A stretch of 62,923 nucleotides of DNA from Leptospira biflexa. GTDB taxonomy: Bacteria; Spirochaetota; Spirochaetia; Treponematales; Rectinemataceae. Positions 16,173 through 23,975 of this stretch are shown here, piece by piece. The notes under the pieces were generated by a model. It saw nothing but the letters and a program-made list of their open reading frames with translations, searched no databases and had not been told where the DNA came from. A program made the position numbers and the translations under genes. Positions within the stretch are counted from its first letter, which is position 1. Every line of letters begins with the position of its first letter. The stretch is from contig DYLX01000002.1 in the NCBI GenBank assembly GCA_020721875.1, positions 17,050 through 79,972 of the forward strand, given 5' to 3'.

Positions 16173-18161
16173 ATGCTTCCACTTCGTTCTCTTGTCATGT
16201 ATAAACAGAAGCCCGCCATTGTATCCTCAATCGAGACTGACAGGATTGTCGTGCAGACCATCGACGGCGAAGAGCGGCGTGTGCGCCAGAAAGACCTCAT
16301 CCTCGCGCACAATGGACCGATACGCACGTTTCCAAACTCCGACAGCGCGGCTGCAGATGTTCGCGACGCCCTTGAATTGCTCGCCGCGGAACACCCCGAG
16401 GGTTACGGCCCCATGCCCTGGCGAGAATTTGCGGAGCTCACGTGGGCTGAAGCGGGGCCTGATCACATTGTGCGCGCGTGGCGCATTCTGGCCGATGAAC
16501 CGTCGGTCGAGTTGCTCGACGAGGGAATCCGTCTCCGGAGTGAAGAGGAGCGGCGAGCCCTGGAAAAAAGAGAACAGAAGCGTCGTGAGCTCACCACTCT
16601 CAGATCATCCTTTATCGAGGATTTTTCCCGCTCCTGGAAGCATCGGACAAAGTACGCTGGCACCGATGATGTTCGATATAGAAGTTTTATAGACGAGCTA
16701 AGCAGATACGCGCGTGGGTCGAGCGATGAGAGCGCGCTTGCCCGCGCTATTGGCATAAAAATGGAACCTCGCGCGGTACATGAAGCACTCATCGCGGTGG
16801 GGGTGTGGGATGCGAGTTTCAACCCATGGCCAGAACGGAATGGCTGCATTCTGACCGCGCCAAGCTGCGCGGTACCAGAGACTGAGCGTGCAGAGCTTGG
16901 AATTCTTCGATTGGATTTGCGCCACCTCCGAAGTTATGCAATCGACAACGAGTGGTCGAATGATCCCGACGACGCCATCTCGATCGAAGGCGACACCGTG
17001 TGGATCCATGTCGCAGACCCCGCTTCGAGAATTGCGCCACGCTCGGATCTCGATCGCGAAGCGATGGTACGGGGTTCCACTCTCTATCTTCCCGAGCGTA
17101 CCATTCCGATGCTGCCGGAAGATATGGTGCGACTTCTGGGGCTAGGGCTTCAGGAGGAGTCGCCCGCGCTCTCGTTTGGTGTGCGTCTCGATGCTGAGGG
17201 GCATATTGTGTCTACCATGATTACCCCAAGCATCGTGCGGGTCAGCCGTCTCACCTACCAAGAAGCCGATACCATGCTCGATTCCGACAATGTCCTTGTG
17301 CGCCTTGGAGCTGTAGCACGCACCCGGGCGATGCTCAGGCGGGCTCACGGTGCGATCGACATTGAATTTCCCGAGATCTTGATCAAAGCACGCGGTGGCA
17401 CGCCCTCCTTTCAGATTGTTCCTGCAACTCGATCTGCAAGCCTTGTGCAGGAACTCATGATCCTCGCGGGAGAGGCGGCCGCTCGGTGGGCTTTCGAAAG
17501 AAATTTGCCATTCCCCTACGCAACCCAGGACCCACCCCTATCGCCGAAGGCTGCGGGTAGCGGCGAGGGCCCCTCATCCAGCCTCGCCCAGAACTTTGCC
17601 CGCCGCCGCTCAATGCGCGCGAGCATTGTAAGCGCTACCTGCTCAGCCCATGCAGGCCTCGGCCTCTCGTTCTACTCGCAGGTCACCAGTCCGCTCCGCC
17701 GCTACCAGGATCTCCTCGCCCACTACCAAATCCACTCAGTACTCGCAAGTGTAAAGCCTTACCTTGCCGGTACGACAGTAGAATCTGTGCAAGAGCGAAC
17801 CATCGTGTCCGCAACTGCATCTCTGCCGCTTGACCTAGAGACCATGGAGGAGCGCCTCTACACCTACAGCCAGCAGGCAGCAAAAAACCGCCAAGCCGAG
17901 CGCGATTCGCGCACTCACTGGACCATGGTTCACTTACGTAGAAATCCCGGCTGGGAAGGAAACGCGATTGTGCTCGACGCTTCGGAGAATAGTCAGATCT
18001 TCATAAAAGAGCTCGGCTTTGAGACGTCAATCAAGTTACCGAGAGGGATCGCAATCGACGAGGAGATCTCCATAGCGCTCAGAAGAGTGTCCATCGCAGA
18101 CCTCTCCGCGCATTTCGATTTTGTAAGACGCGTAAACATCTTCGGAATATCGTCTGCTTGA
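16173..18161 (+). CDS. RNase II/RNase R family exoribonuclease (RNB domain)
   Basis: 662 residues from ATG 16173; ATG 16197 (MYKQKPAIVSS) is an alternative. The RNB catalytic domain spans roughly 240-580: YAIDNEWSNDPDDAISIEG contains the acidic metal-binding cluster, followed by VWIHVADPAS, the block LYLPERTIPMLPE, and near the end SQVTSPLRRYQDLLAHYQ, which contributes the RNA-end clamp. The region before it has no obvious cold-shock OB folds, and the C-terminal S1 segment is short (WEGNAIVLDASENSQIFIKELGF), so it is a compact, divergent member. It should degrade RNA 3' to 5' in the cytosol. The downstream gene starts 34 bases after the stop with its own promoter overlapping this stop codon. 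Confidence 0.88.
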   Translation: MLPLRSLVMYKQKPAIVSSIETDRIVVQTIDGEERRVRQKDLILAHNGPIRTFPNSDSAAADVRDALELLAAEHPEGYGPMPWREFAELTWAEAGPDHIVRAWRILADEPSVELLDEGIRLRSEEERRALEKREQKRRELTTLRSSFIEDFSRSWKHRTKYAGTDDVRYRSFIDELSRYARGSSDESALARAIGIKMEPRAVHEALIAVGVWDASFNPWPERNGCILTAPSCAVPETERAELGILRLDLRHLRSYAIDNEWSNDPDDAISIEGDTVWIHVADPASRIAPRSDLDREAMVRGSTLYLPERTIPMLPEDMVRLLGLGLQEESPALSFGVRLDAEGHIVSTMITPSIVRVSRLTYQEADTMLDSDNVLVRLGAVARTRAMLRRAHGAIDIEFPEILIKARGGTPSFQIVPATRSASLVQELMILAGEAAARWAFERNLPFPYATQDPPLSPKAAGSGEGPSSSLAQNFARRRSMRASIVSATCSAHAGLGLSFYSQVTSPLRRYQDLLAHYQIHSVLASVKPYLAGTTVESVQERTIVSATASLPLDLETMEERLYTYSQQAAKNRQAERDSRTHWTMVHLRRNPGWEGNAIVLDASENSQIFIKELGFETSIKLPRGIAIDEEISIALRRVSIADLSAHFDFVRRVNIFGISSA

Positions 18162-18186
18162 CCAAGTATTATTCTGGATATAGGCT
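18158..18186 (+). promoter_or_regulatory. Promoter of the pseudo-cyclase membrane protein gene
   Basis: TTGACC (18158-18163, overlapping the preceding stop codon), exactly 17 bases, TAGGCT (18181-18186, three of six), then ATG 18196 nine bases later with no Shine-Dalgarno sequence. Same leaderless layout as at other genes in the window. Confidence 0.4.
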
Positions 18187-18195
18187 TATTTTCAA

Positions 18196-20211
18196 ATGTC
18201 ATCCGACGAAATTCGTCTGTGCGCCATCATGCACGCCGAGGTCGCAAATCCAGATTCTCTGCTCTCGCGCGGCAAAGATGAGGCGTTAGCCGCCTTTGCC
18301 CAATTCAGAGAGGCGATCCGCGCCGCGACTCAGTCGAAGGGTGGGCGCGTGCTCGAATCGTCGCGCAGCGAAGCCATAAGCGCCTTCGACACCTCCTCAT
18401 CGGCGATTCAGGCGGCGATCGACATTCAGAAGGCGTTGTCGGAATCGGTCAAGGTGAAAATCGGCATCAACGTCGGCGATGTGCTCTTTACCGAAGACGG
18501 GGCTATCGGCAGCACGGCGGACATCGCGGAGGAATTGGTGAGGGCGGTGCCATCAGGCGGCATCTGTATCTCCGCCGCAGCGCTCCAGGCGTCACCTTCT
18601 ATGAGAAAGGGAGCGACCTCCGTCGTGCTTGAGATGCCGAGCGGAGAAAAAATTGATGCCTTCAGGCTCGAGGACGGCGTTGATCATTCTGCATCGAAGG
18701 CAAGCGCGGCGTTTTCCAGCGCACCGGTGCACGACGAGGCTCAATCGCGCCAGGCTTCCTCAGCTGCGCGTGACGAAACTCAGAAACATGCGAGTAAGGA
18801 CAGTGGAAGCGGTCCTCACACAACAGACGAGAACGCTTCCAACTCTATCCCATCCATCGACACACTCAAGCGTTACATTTTTGATGAAATCAAACGTACT
18901 GGGCGCCGACCATCATCCGATGAGGCCTGGGCCTACCTTGGGAAATATGGGCAATCCGCCTGGGATGTCATTTCGAGCCTTGCCGAGGCAGGCATTCTGA
19001 GAGATTCTCGCTCGCGAGGTTCTTATCACGCGGAGGTAACGGCTGAGCGTGCAAAAGAAAAAATCAACAAAAAGCTCTCCGCTCATTTATCAAACGGCTT
19101 CGCGATCTACCGCGCCGAGCTCAAAAAAAACGCCGAAAAGCTACGACACTCGATTGCACCATCCATTATTTCTTTTCTCGGTATCAATGCAGCGCTGTAT
19201 TACCTCAATGTAACATATGCCAATCAGGTCCCCTGGGCAGTACTCGTGAGCACGATGTGGTTCTTCGGCCTGCTGCGGCGTTTTTTCCGCGTCGGCCAGT
19301 CGAGTCGGATCGCCAAAGAGGCTGAAGGAATCGCCACCCTCAACGCTAACCAGCTCAAGGAATATAAGGCGATCAACAAAGAGCGCGGCAAGTTTTTAAG
19401 CCGCTTCTTCAGTTTTTTCAGCGTATCTACGATTTTTCTGTTCATCAATCTCTTTTTTAACCAGAAGACGCCTTGGTTCATCATTCCTACCTCGATTATG
19501 GCGGTGAGCCTCATCGCGCACTCTATTGACTACAAAGCCCGCATGCCCACGCGGATCCGGCAGTTCTTCGAATCGATTGGCCCCACGGCGCGAGTATCAT
19601 CGAACAGCACCGCCGGAAACATCAACTACGCGTCGCTCGGCCCCTATGCAGAGACTTACATGCAGGCTGCTAAAGATGCGGATTCTTTCCTCTCCACCTT
19701 TAAAAAGATAAGCCCCAATGAGATGCCTGAGGCCGAAAAATCCGTCAAAGCATGCATGGATCAAATTTCCCTTCTCGCCTCAACCCTCAACGAGCTCGAT
19801 GGTCTCATCGCATCGATGCCACTTAAAGAGCTTGAAAAGGACCGCGTCAACATCGAAGCCAAGAAGCGCAGCGCCTCGCCCGCGCTCTCCACTGAGTATG
19901 ATGCGAGCCTCGCCGAGATTGATGCTCAGTTCAAGGGGCACCAGTTGCTTCTTGAACGCAAGGAGAGCCTCGAGATAAAACTCCACTCGATGTCGACACA
20001 GTTCCGCCAGCTCTCGCTCGACCTCGCGTCCGCGCACGCCGCGGATGCCCAATCGAAACTCGAAGGCCAACACGCGGCGCTCGAGAACCTCACAAAAAAG
20101 GCGGAGGAAATCCGCGTATCGATCGAAGACATGCGCGCGGGCAGCGACGACTGGCTCTCCGCCGAAATCGATAAACTTTCGCAAGGCAAACTGATCCAAG
20201 ACAAAGCGTAG
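18196..20211 (+). CDS. Membrane protein with degenerate class III cyclase domain and coiled coil
   Basis: 671 residues. Residues 5-155 follow the class III adenylyl cyclase pattern (GGRVLESSRSEAISAF, SAIQAAIDIQKAL, VKIGINVGDVLF, PSGGICISAAAL), but catalytic residues look lost: the first metal-site Asp region reads AEVANPDS, the second (usually GD) reads SSRSEA, and the usual N-x-x-x-R reads TADIAEE. A low-complexity linker (160-225) leads to a helical, winged-helix-like segment (225-285). Four membrane helices follow in two pairs (about 321-360 and 403-443), each with a W-rich turn like the 2TM family. The C-terminus (490-665) is coiled coil. A sensory or scaffolding role, not cAMP synthesis, is inferred. 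Downstream lie 60-bp repeats. Confidence 0.8.
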   Translation: MSSDEIRLCAIMHAEVANPDSLLSRGKDEALAAFAQFREAIRAATQSKGGRVLESSRSEAISAFDTSSSAIQAAIDIQKALSESVKVKIGINVGDVLFTEDGAIGSTADIAEELVRAVPSGGICISAAALQASPSMRKGATSVVLEMPSGEKIDAFRLEDGVDHSASKASAAFSSAPVHDEAQSRQASSAARDETQKHASKDSGSGPHTTDENASNSIPSIDTLKRYIFDEIKRTGRRPSSDEAWAYLGKYGQSAWDVISSLAEAGILRDSRSRGSYHAEVTAERAKEKINKKLSAHLSNGFAIYRAELKKNAEKLRHSIAPSIISFLGINAALYYLNVTYANQVPWAVLVSTMWFFGLLRRFFRVGQSSRIAKEAEGIATLNANQLKEYKAINKERGKFLSRFFSFFSVSTIFLFINLFFNQKTPWFIIPTSIMAVSLIAHSIDYKARMPTRIRQFFESIGPTARVSSNSTAGNINYASLGPYAETYMQAAKDADSFLSTFKKISPNEMPEAEKSVKACMDQISLLASTLNELDGLIASMPLKELEKDRVNIEAKKRSASPALSTEYDASLAEIDAQFKGHQLLLERKESLEIKLHSMSTQFRQLSLDLASAHAADAQSKLEGQHAALENLTKKAEEIRVSIEDMRAGSDDWLSAEIDKLSQGKLIQDKA

Positions 20212-20216
20212 CGCGA

Positions 20217-20365
20217 GGCTTCATCCGCGGTGGCAAGAGTCGTGCGCAGTTCGTCCGCGGATAAGCCGCGAGAGTCGGCTTCATCCGCGGTGGCAAGAGT
20301 CGTGCGCAGTTCGTCCGCGGATAAGCCGCGAGAGTCGGCTTCATCCGCGGTGGCAAGAGTCGTGC
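20217..20365. repeat. 60-bp tandem repeat, 2.5 copies, each with an inverted repeat
   Basis: Copies at 20217-20276 and 20277-20336 are identical; a partial third copy runs 20337-20365. Each unit contains GGCTTCATCCGCGG and, 24 bases on, CCGCGGATAAGCC, which pair over 13 bases with one bulged base, so each unit can fold as a hairpin. The array begins six bases after the stop of the upstream gene and its last copy merges into the terminator hairpin. The unit is a multiple of three and reads openly on the minus strand as a 20-residue repeat, but that frame has no credible start or context. Confidence 0.95.
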
Positions 20366-20383
20366 ATAGCATCGACTCTTGCC
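20352..20383. terminator. Hairpin between convergent genes
   Basis: GGCAAGAGTCG (20352-20362) and CGACTCTTGCC (20373-20383) pair perfectly over 11 bases with a 10-base loop. The plus-strand tail is CTTATTT, a poor U-tract. It separates the pseudo-cyclase gene from the sugar permease gene, whose stop is two bases away. The left arm is also present in each 60-bp repeat, so three left arms compete for one right arm. Confidence 0.6.
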
Positions 20384-20384
20384 C

Positions 20385-21251
20385 TTATTTGATCGCGCCG
20401 GCCACCATTCCCTTCACGATATATTTTTGCGCGAATAAAAAGAAAATAATCACCGGTATCATCGCCATTAAAATCGCGGTCAGAATCAAATCCCACTGTT
20501 TCACGAACGCGCCGGCGAAGTTCGACACCGCGAGCGGAATCGTCATCACATCGTTACCTTTGCCGAGGACGAGAAGCGGTAATAGATAGTCGTTCCAAAT
20601 CCAGATGCCGTTCAGCACGAGCACTGTCGCTTGAATCGGCTTCAAAATCGGAAAGATAATCTTGAAAAAAATCTCGTGCTTGTGACAGCCGTCGATCGTC
20701 GCGGCCTCTTCGAGCTCGAGGGGTATGCTCTTAATGAAGCCATGGAACATAAAGATAGAAAGCGGTGCACCAAACCCGATGTAGCTCAGGATGATACCCT
20801 GATAAGTCCTCAGGAGCCGCACTCCAGTCCCTACGGTCACCGTGCGGAACCAAGACAGCAGCGGGAACATTACAATCTGAAACGGAATCACCATCGATGC
20901 CACAAATATGAAAAAAATCACCGAAGAAATCTTCGATTTTGTTCGCACGAGCGCCCAGCCCGCCATTGCCGAAAAGAGATTGATAAAAAGAAGCGAACAT
21001 ACCGTGATTATCGTGCTCGACAGCAGCGAGCTTGGGTAGCGCACCGATTCGCTTGTCCAAATCTTGACCATATTATCGATGATATTCCCCCAGCGATTTG
21101 GTAAGGCCAAGGGATATTGCGTCACCTCAAATGCGGTTTTTGCCGAGTTGATAAACACGAGCAGGAAGGGAAAGAGAAAAAGCAGAAAAATAATCGCGGT
21201 GAAAATTTCGGCTGCGATTGTGCCAGGTTTTCTCGCCTGAGTCATTTTCAT
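20385..21251 (-). CDS. Sugar ABC transporter permease, MalG-like (CUT1)
   Basis: 288 residues with six predicted membrane helices. The cytoplasmic EAA loop that contacts the ATPase reads EAATIDGCHKHEIFFKIIFPILKP, about 90 residues from the C-terminus as usual. Together with the upstream permease it forms the inner-membrane channel of a carbohydrate importer. The ATG overlaps the stop of the upstream permease (ATGA) and GGAG precedes it. No ATPase gene is in the cluster, common for CUT1 systems that share one MsmK/UgpC-type ATPase. Confidence 0.92.
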   Translation of the reverse strand: MKMTQARKPGTIAAEIFTAIIFLLFLFPFLLVFINSAKTAFEVTQYPLALPNRWGNIIDNMVKIWTSESVRYPSSLLSSTIITVCSLLFINLFSAMAGWALVRTKSKISSVIFFIFVASMVIPFQIVMFPLLSWFRTVTVGTGVRLLRTYQGIILSYIGFGAPLSIFMFHGFIKSIPLELEEAATIDGCHKHEIFFKIIFPILKPIQATVLVLNGIWIWNDYLLPLLVLGKGNDVMTIPLAVSNFAGAFVKQWDLILTAILMAMIPVIIFFLFAQKYIVKGMVAGAIK

Positions 21252-22168
21252 AGCTCGATCTCCTTTCGCTTATTGATGAAGACCTGGATGATCGAGATGA
21301 TCGCGAGCACCAGGAAGAACACGAATGCTCTAGCCTGGGCCTCAGAAAGCTTGTTCGAGATGAAAGCGGTGTTGTAGATGTTAAGCGCGAGGAGCTGCGT
21401 TCCAAGAATGGGTTGTCCCATGAGCATCGTCGAGGGGCCTCCGCTCGTGAGGGATACGTTGACGTCGAACTGCTTGAAGGAGTTCACGAGCGTAAGAAAC
21501 ATTGTCACCGTGAAGGCCTGCGCGCAAAGCGGAATCGTGATTGCCTTGAGCCTCACCCAGGGTGTCGCCCCGTCGATTTTAGCAGCTTCGATCAACTCCT
21601 GAGGAATATTCTCGATAGCAGCCACATAGATCATCATGATATATCCCGCATACTGCCATGTGCCCACAATGATCATGGCCGCAAGCGCCGAGGTATTTTT
21701 GCTGAGCATGAGATTGTTCGGATCATTGAGAAATCCAAGCTCGGGTATAAGGCTCCCCAGCGATGGTATGGCGTTGTTGAAAATAAATTGCCAAATATAA
21801 CCCAAAATGATGCCGCCGATGAGGTTCGGCACGAAGAATCCCACGCGATACACATTCTTGAATTTCAGGTTACCAGTCACAAGGAGTGCGAGCGCGAAAG
21901 CCACCACATTGATGGCGATCATGTTGAGCACCGTATACACAAAGGTGATTCCAAAGGAATACAGAAAGGAGGGATCGTCCAGGCTATCCACAAAATTTTT
22001 AAGACCGATGAATTGTAACCCATTATCCACTCTCGCTGAAGATGTCCAATTGGTGAACGCGTAGTAGGTACCGAGGAAGAAAGGAATCACCATAACCATC
22101 ATGAAGGCGAAAAGCACGGGTGCGAGAAATGTCCAAAACACAATCCTGGATTCGGTTCTTTTTGTCAT
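21248..22168 (-). CDS. Sugar ABC transporter permease, MalF/UgpA-like (CUT1)
   Basis: 306 residues, six predicted helices, beginning WTFLAPVLFAFMMVMVIPFF. The EAA loop is EAAKIDGATPWVRLKAITIP. It pairs with the MalG-like protein encoded immediately downstream. The gene is 175 bases from the binding-protein gene, with a terminator-like hairpin in between, so it is probably expressed at lower level from read-through. The sugar transported cannot be told from sequence. Confidence 0.92.
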   Translation of the reverse strand: MTKRTESRIVFWTFLAPVLFAFMMVMVIPFFLGTYYAFTNWTSSARVDNGLQFIGLKNFVDSLDDPSFLYSFGITFVYTVLNMIAINVVAFALALLVTGNLKFKNVYRVGFFVPNLIGGIILGYIWQFIFNNAIPSLGSLIPELGFLNDPNNLMLSKNTSALAAMIIVGTWQYAGYIMMIYVAAIENIPQELIEAAKIDGATPWVRLKAITIPLCAQAFTVTMFLTLVNSFKQFDVNVSLTSGGPSTMLMGQPILGTQLLALNIYNTAFISNKLSEAQARAFVFFLVLAIISIIQVFINKRKEIEL

Positions 22169-22223
22169 ATCCGCTCCTGTCGACGTATCCGATCAATAAA
22201 CACACAGAGTCCGAACCATACAT

Positions 22224-22270
22224 AAAAAAGTGGAGCCGTCCGCTCACATACTAACTCCGCGGTCGGCTCC
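22224..22270 (-). terminator. Hairpin with T-tract between sugar-binding protein and permease genes
   Basis: Minus strand: GGAGCCGACCGC (22270-22259) and GCGGACGGCTCC (22243-22232) form a stem of 11 pairs with one mismatch, followed by CTTTTTTATG (T-tract 22229-22224). Position between the binding-protein and permease genes suggests partial termination, giving an excess of binding protein over membrane subunits. Confidence 0.7.
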
Positions 22271-22343
22271 AATCAAGTAAAGCATTGCGCGCGCCGGCGA
22301 TGAAAACTTCAGAGAAGCCCGTCGCGCCACGCGCTGGGTGCGC

Positions 22344-23576
22344 TCACTTCTGGGCGTTTTCCTTGAATGCTTTGGTCATAAGTTCCACAAATTGAGCCTT
22401 GGTGATGCTTCCTGCGGCGAACTGGTTGTAAATCGGGGTGGTCACCTTGTCGCGGAAGTCGCCCGAGAAGTAGTACTGATCCCAGCTGTAAACCTTGCCG
22501 GCTGCAGACCACTGCTGTACCGATTTGGAAAGCTGTCCGGCCGGGCTGAGGCTGATGCCCGAGAAGGCTGGAATCATGCCCGCATCTTTGACCATGTAGT
22601 TGTGCCCCTCTGTGGTGGTGACAAGATCATTAAGGAACTTTTTCGCGAGCACCACATTCTTCGATTCCTTATTGATCGCATAGAACGATGGGGCGGATAC
22701 GAAGATGCCATCCGTGGTCTTCTTCAGTGAACCGTAGGGAGCGAAGGCCATTTTGAAAGTTGCATTCGCCGCCTTGAGGTTGGGATCGACCCAGTTGCCC
22801 TGGTGCAGGAACACGGTTTTCTGCGTCGCAAACGCGCCTACCTGCGCATCGTAGTTGCCGGTGAGCAGAATCGATTTGTCCGCATATTTGAACATGAGTT
22901 CAACCCAATCCGCGTACTCCTGTAGCCGCTTTTCATCGACTTTACCTGCAAGGAGATCGTTCACCACCGAGAGATCGCCATACGGAAGCCCATTCGCGAG
23001 CAACGCGTTAAAGTCGTGATGCGCCGTAACCCAGCCCATCTCGATAGAGGCGGCCATCGACACAACCGCGTTGATCCCAAGTTGTTGCTTCATCGAATCG
23101 AGTTTCTCGAAAGCCTTCTTGTAGGCGTCGTAGTTGTTGAGCGTTTTCGGATCGATGCCAGCTTTGGCAAGGAGGTCGGCGTTGTACGCCAGTCCCCAGC
23201 CCTCGACTGCCACGGGGAATCCAAACACTTTGCCTTTGTACTTGAATGCCACCGAGGTTTTGGAAACCCAAGGCTCCTTGGACAGATCGAGAATGATGCC
23301 TTCCCACTCCTTGTACGATTCAAGCCCATCGAAGGCGAAGATATCGGGCATATCGCCGGCCGCATAATCAGCCTTGAGCTGTGGCCCCATACCGCCCGAG
23401 GTGCCACCGATCGACTTTATGACCACCGTGACTCCGTTCTTTTGTCCCCAAGCCGCCGCGTACGCCTTGAGCTGCGCGTCGATCTCAGGTTTATTCTGCA
23501 TGAGGGTGAGCTTCCCGGCACCGAATGCCACGGACACCATCAGCAGCGCCATAATCGCCAATGCTAGCCTTTTCAT
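22344..23576 (-). CDS. Sugar ABC transporter substrate-binding protein
   Basis: 410 residues with a Sec signal peptide (MKRLALAIMALLMVSVAFGA). It is a family 1 extracellular solute-binding protein: residues around 60-85 (GPQLKADYAAGDMPDIFAFD), FPVAVEGWGLAYNADLLAKAGI near 120-140, and the hinge region FLHQGNWVDPNLKAA near 265. AAGGAGG precedes the start. It delivers sugar to the two permeases encoded downstream. The promoter region carries a LacI-family operator, so expression is probably induced by the transported sugar. Confidence 0.92.
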   Translation of the reverse strand: MKRLALAIMALLMVSVAFGAGKLTLMQNKPEIDAQLKAYAAAWGQKNGVTVVIKSIGGTSGGMGPQLKADYAAGDMPDIFAFDGLESYKEWEGIILDLSKEPWVSKTSVAFKYKGKVFGFPVAVEGWGLAYNADLLAKAGIDPKTLNNYDAYKKAFEKLDSMKQQLGINAVVSMAASIEMGWVTAHHDFNALLANGLPYGDLSVVNDLLAGKVDEKRLQEYADWVELMFKYADKSILLTGNYDAQVGAFATQKTVFLHQGNWVDPNLKAANATFKMAFAPYGSLKKTTDGIFVSAPSFYAINKESKNVVLAKKFLNDLVTTTEGHNYMVKDAGMIPAFSGISLSPAGQLSKSVQQWSAAGKVYSWDQYYFSGDFRDKVTTPIYNQFAAGSITKAQFVELMTKAFKENAQK

Positions 23577-23610
23577 ACTGAATCCTCCTTAAACTCTGAA
23601 AATGTACCTG

Positions 23611-23657
23611 TATTTAACCGGTTTAATAAATGGTAGCACATATTGACGCGTTGTCAA
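23611..23657 (-). promoter_or_regulatory. Promoter with LacI-type operator for the sugar transporter
   Basis: Minus strand: TTGACA (23657-23652), 16-base spacer, TACCAT (23635-23630, four of six). Just downstream, 23611-23628 is an 18-base near-perfect palindrome centred on CCGG (TATTTAACC/GGTTTAATA, one mismatched pair), the central-CG style bound by LacI-family repressors. It would cover the transcription start and block initiation. A lacI-family gene lies 12 kb away at 35343-36374, but others may exist. Confidence 0.6.
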
Positions 23658-23779
23658 GAAGCGAATCTGAAAGAAATGCACCTTCGCATTGCGCGCAAGG
23701 TTGCCCATGGCGATTCGATGAAGAATCGCGGGATTATCGGGTCGGGTGATGCGCAGTGGATGACCGCGGGCTTGCGATA

Positions 23780-23853
23780 TGGCCCAGGCCCGATTCGAAC
23801 GGGCGACCTGCTGCTTAGGAGGCAGCCGCTCTATCCTACTGAGCTACTGGGTC
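23780..23853 (-). tRNA. tRNA-Arg (anticodon CCU)
   Basis: Minus-strand sequence folds as a full cloverleaf: acceptor GACCCAG/CTGGGCC, D arm GCTC...GAGC, anticodon stem GCTGC/GCAGC with loop CTCCTAA (anticodon CCT, reads AGG), five-base variable loop, T arm GCCCG-TTCGAAT-CGGGC, discriminator A. CCA is not encoded. Position 2-71 is an A-C mismatch, unusual in an otherwise perfect acceptor stem. A promoter-like TTGACA (23906-23901) with GCTAAT (23884-23879) lies upstream. Confidence 0.95.
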
Positions 23854-23936
23854 GAAATTTCGGAAGAACGAAACGAACATTAGCTGAAAAACCTCCGGTC
23901 TGTCAATGCGAGCCAGTATCATCGGACTTCTCGTAA

Positions 23937-23965
23937 TTGACCTGCGCCTATGCCCGCGCTATGCT
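23937..23965 (+). promoter_or_regulatory. Promoter of the SDF symporter gene
   Basis: TTGACC (23937-23942), exactly 17 bases, TATGCT (23960-23965, four of six), then ATG 23976 ten bases later with no Shine-Dalgarno sequence. Leaderless layout. Confidence 0.45.
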
Positions 23966-23975
23966 TTTTTGCACG

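Noticed and set aside
20217..20365. CRISPR array
   Set aside because: The units are contiguous 60-bp copies without variable spacers, and there are no cas genes.
19926..20372. Minus-strand frame encoding 20-residue repeats (ADSRGLSADELRTTLATADE)
   Set aside because: It arises because the 60-bp repeat is a multiple of three; most of the frame is antisense to the pseudo-cyclase gene and no ribosome binding site or known family supports it.
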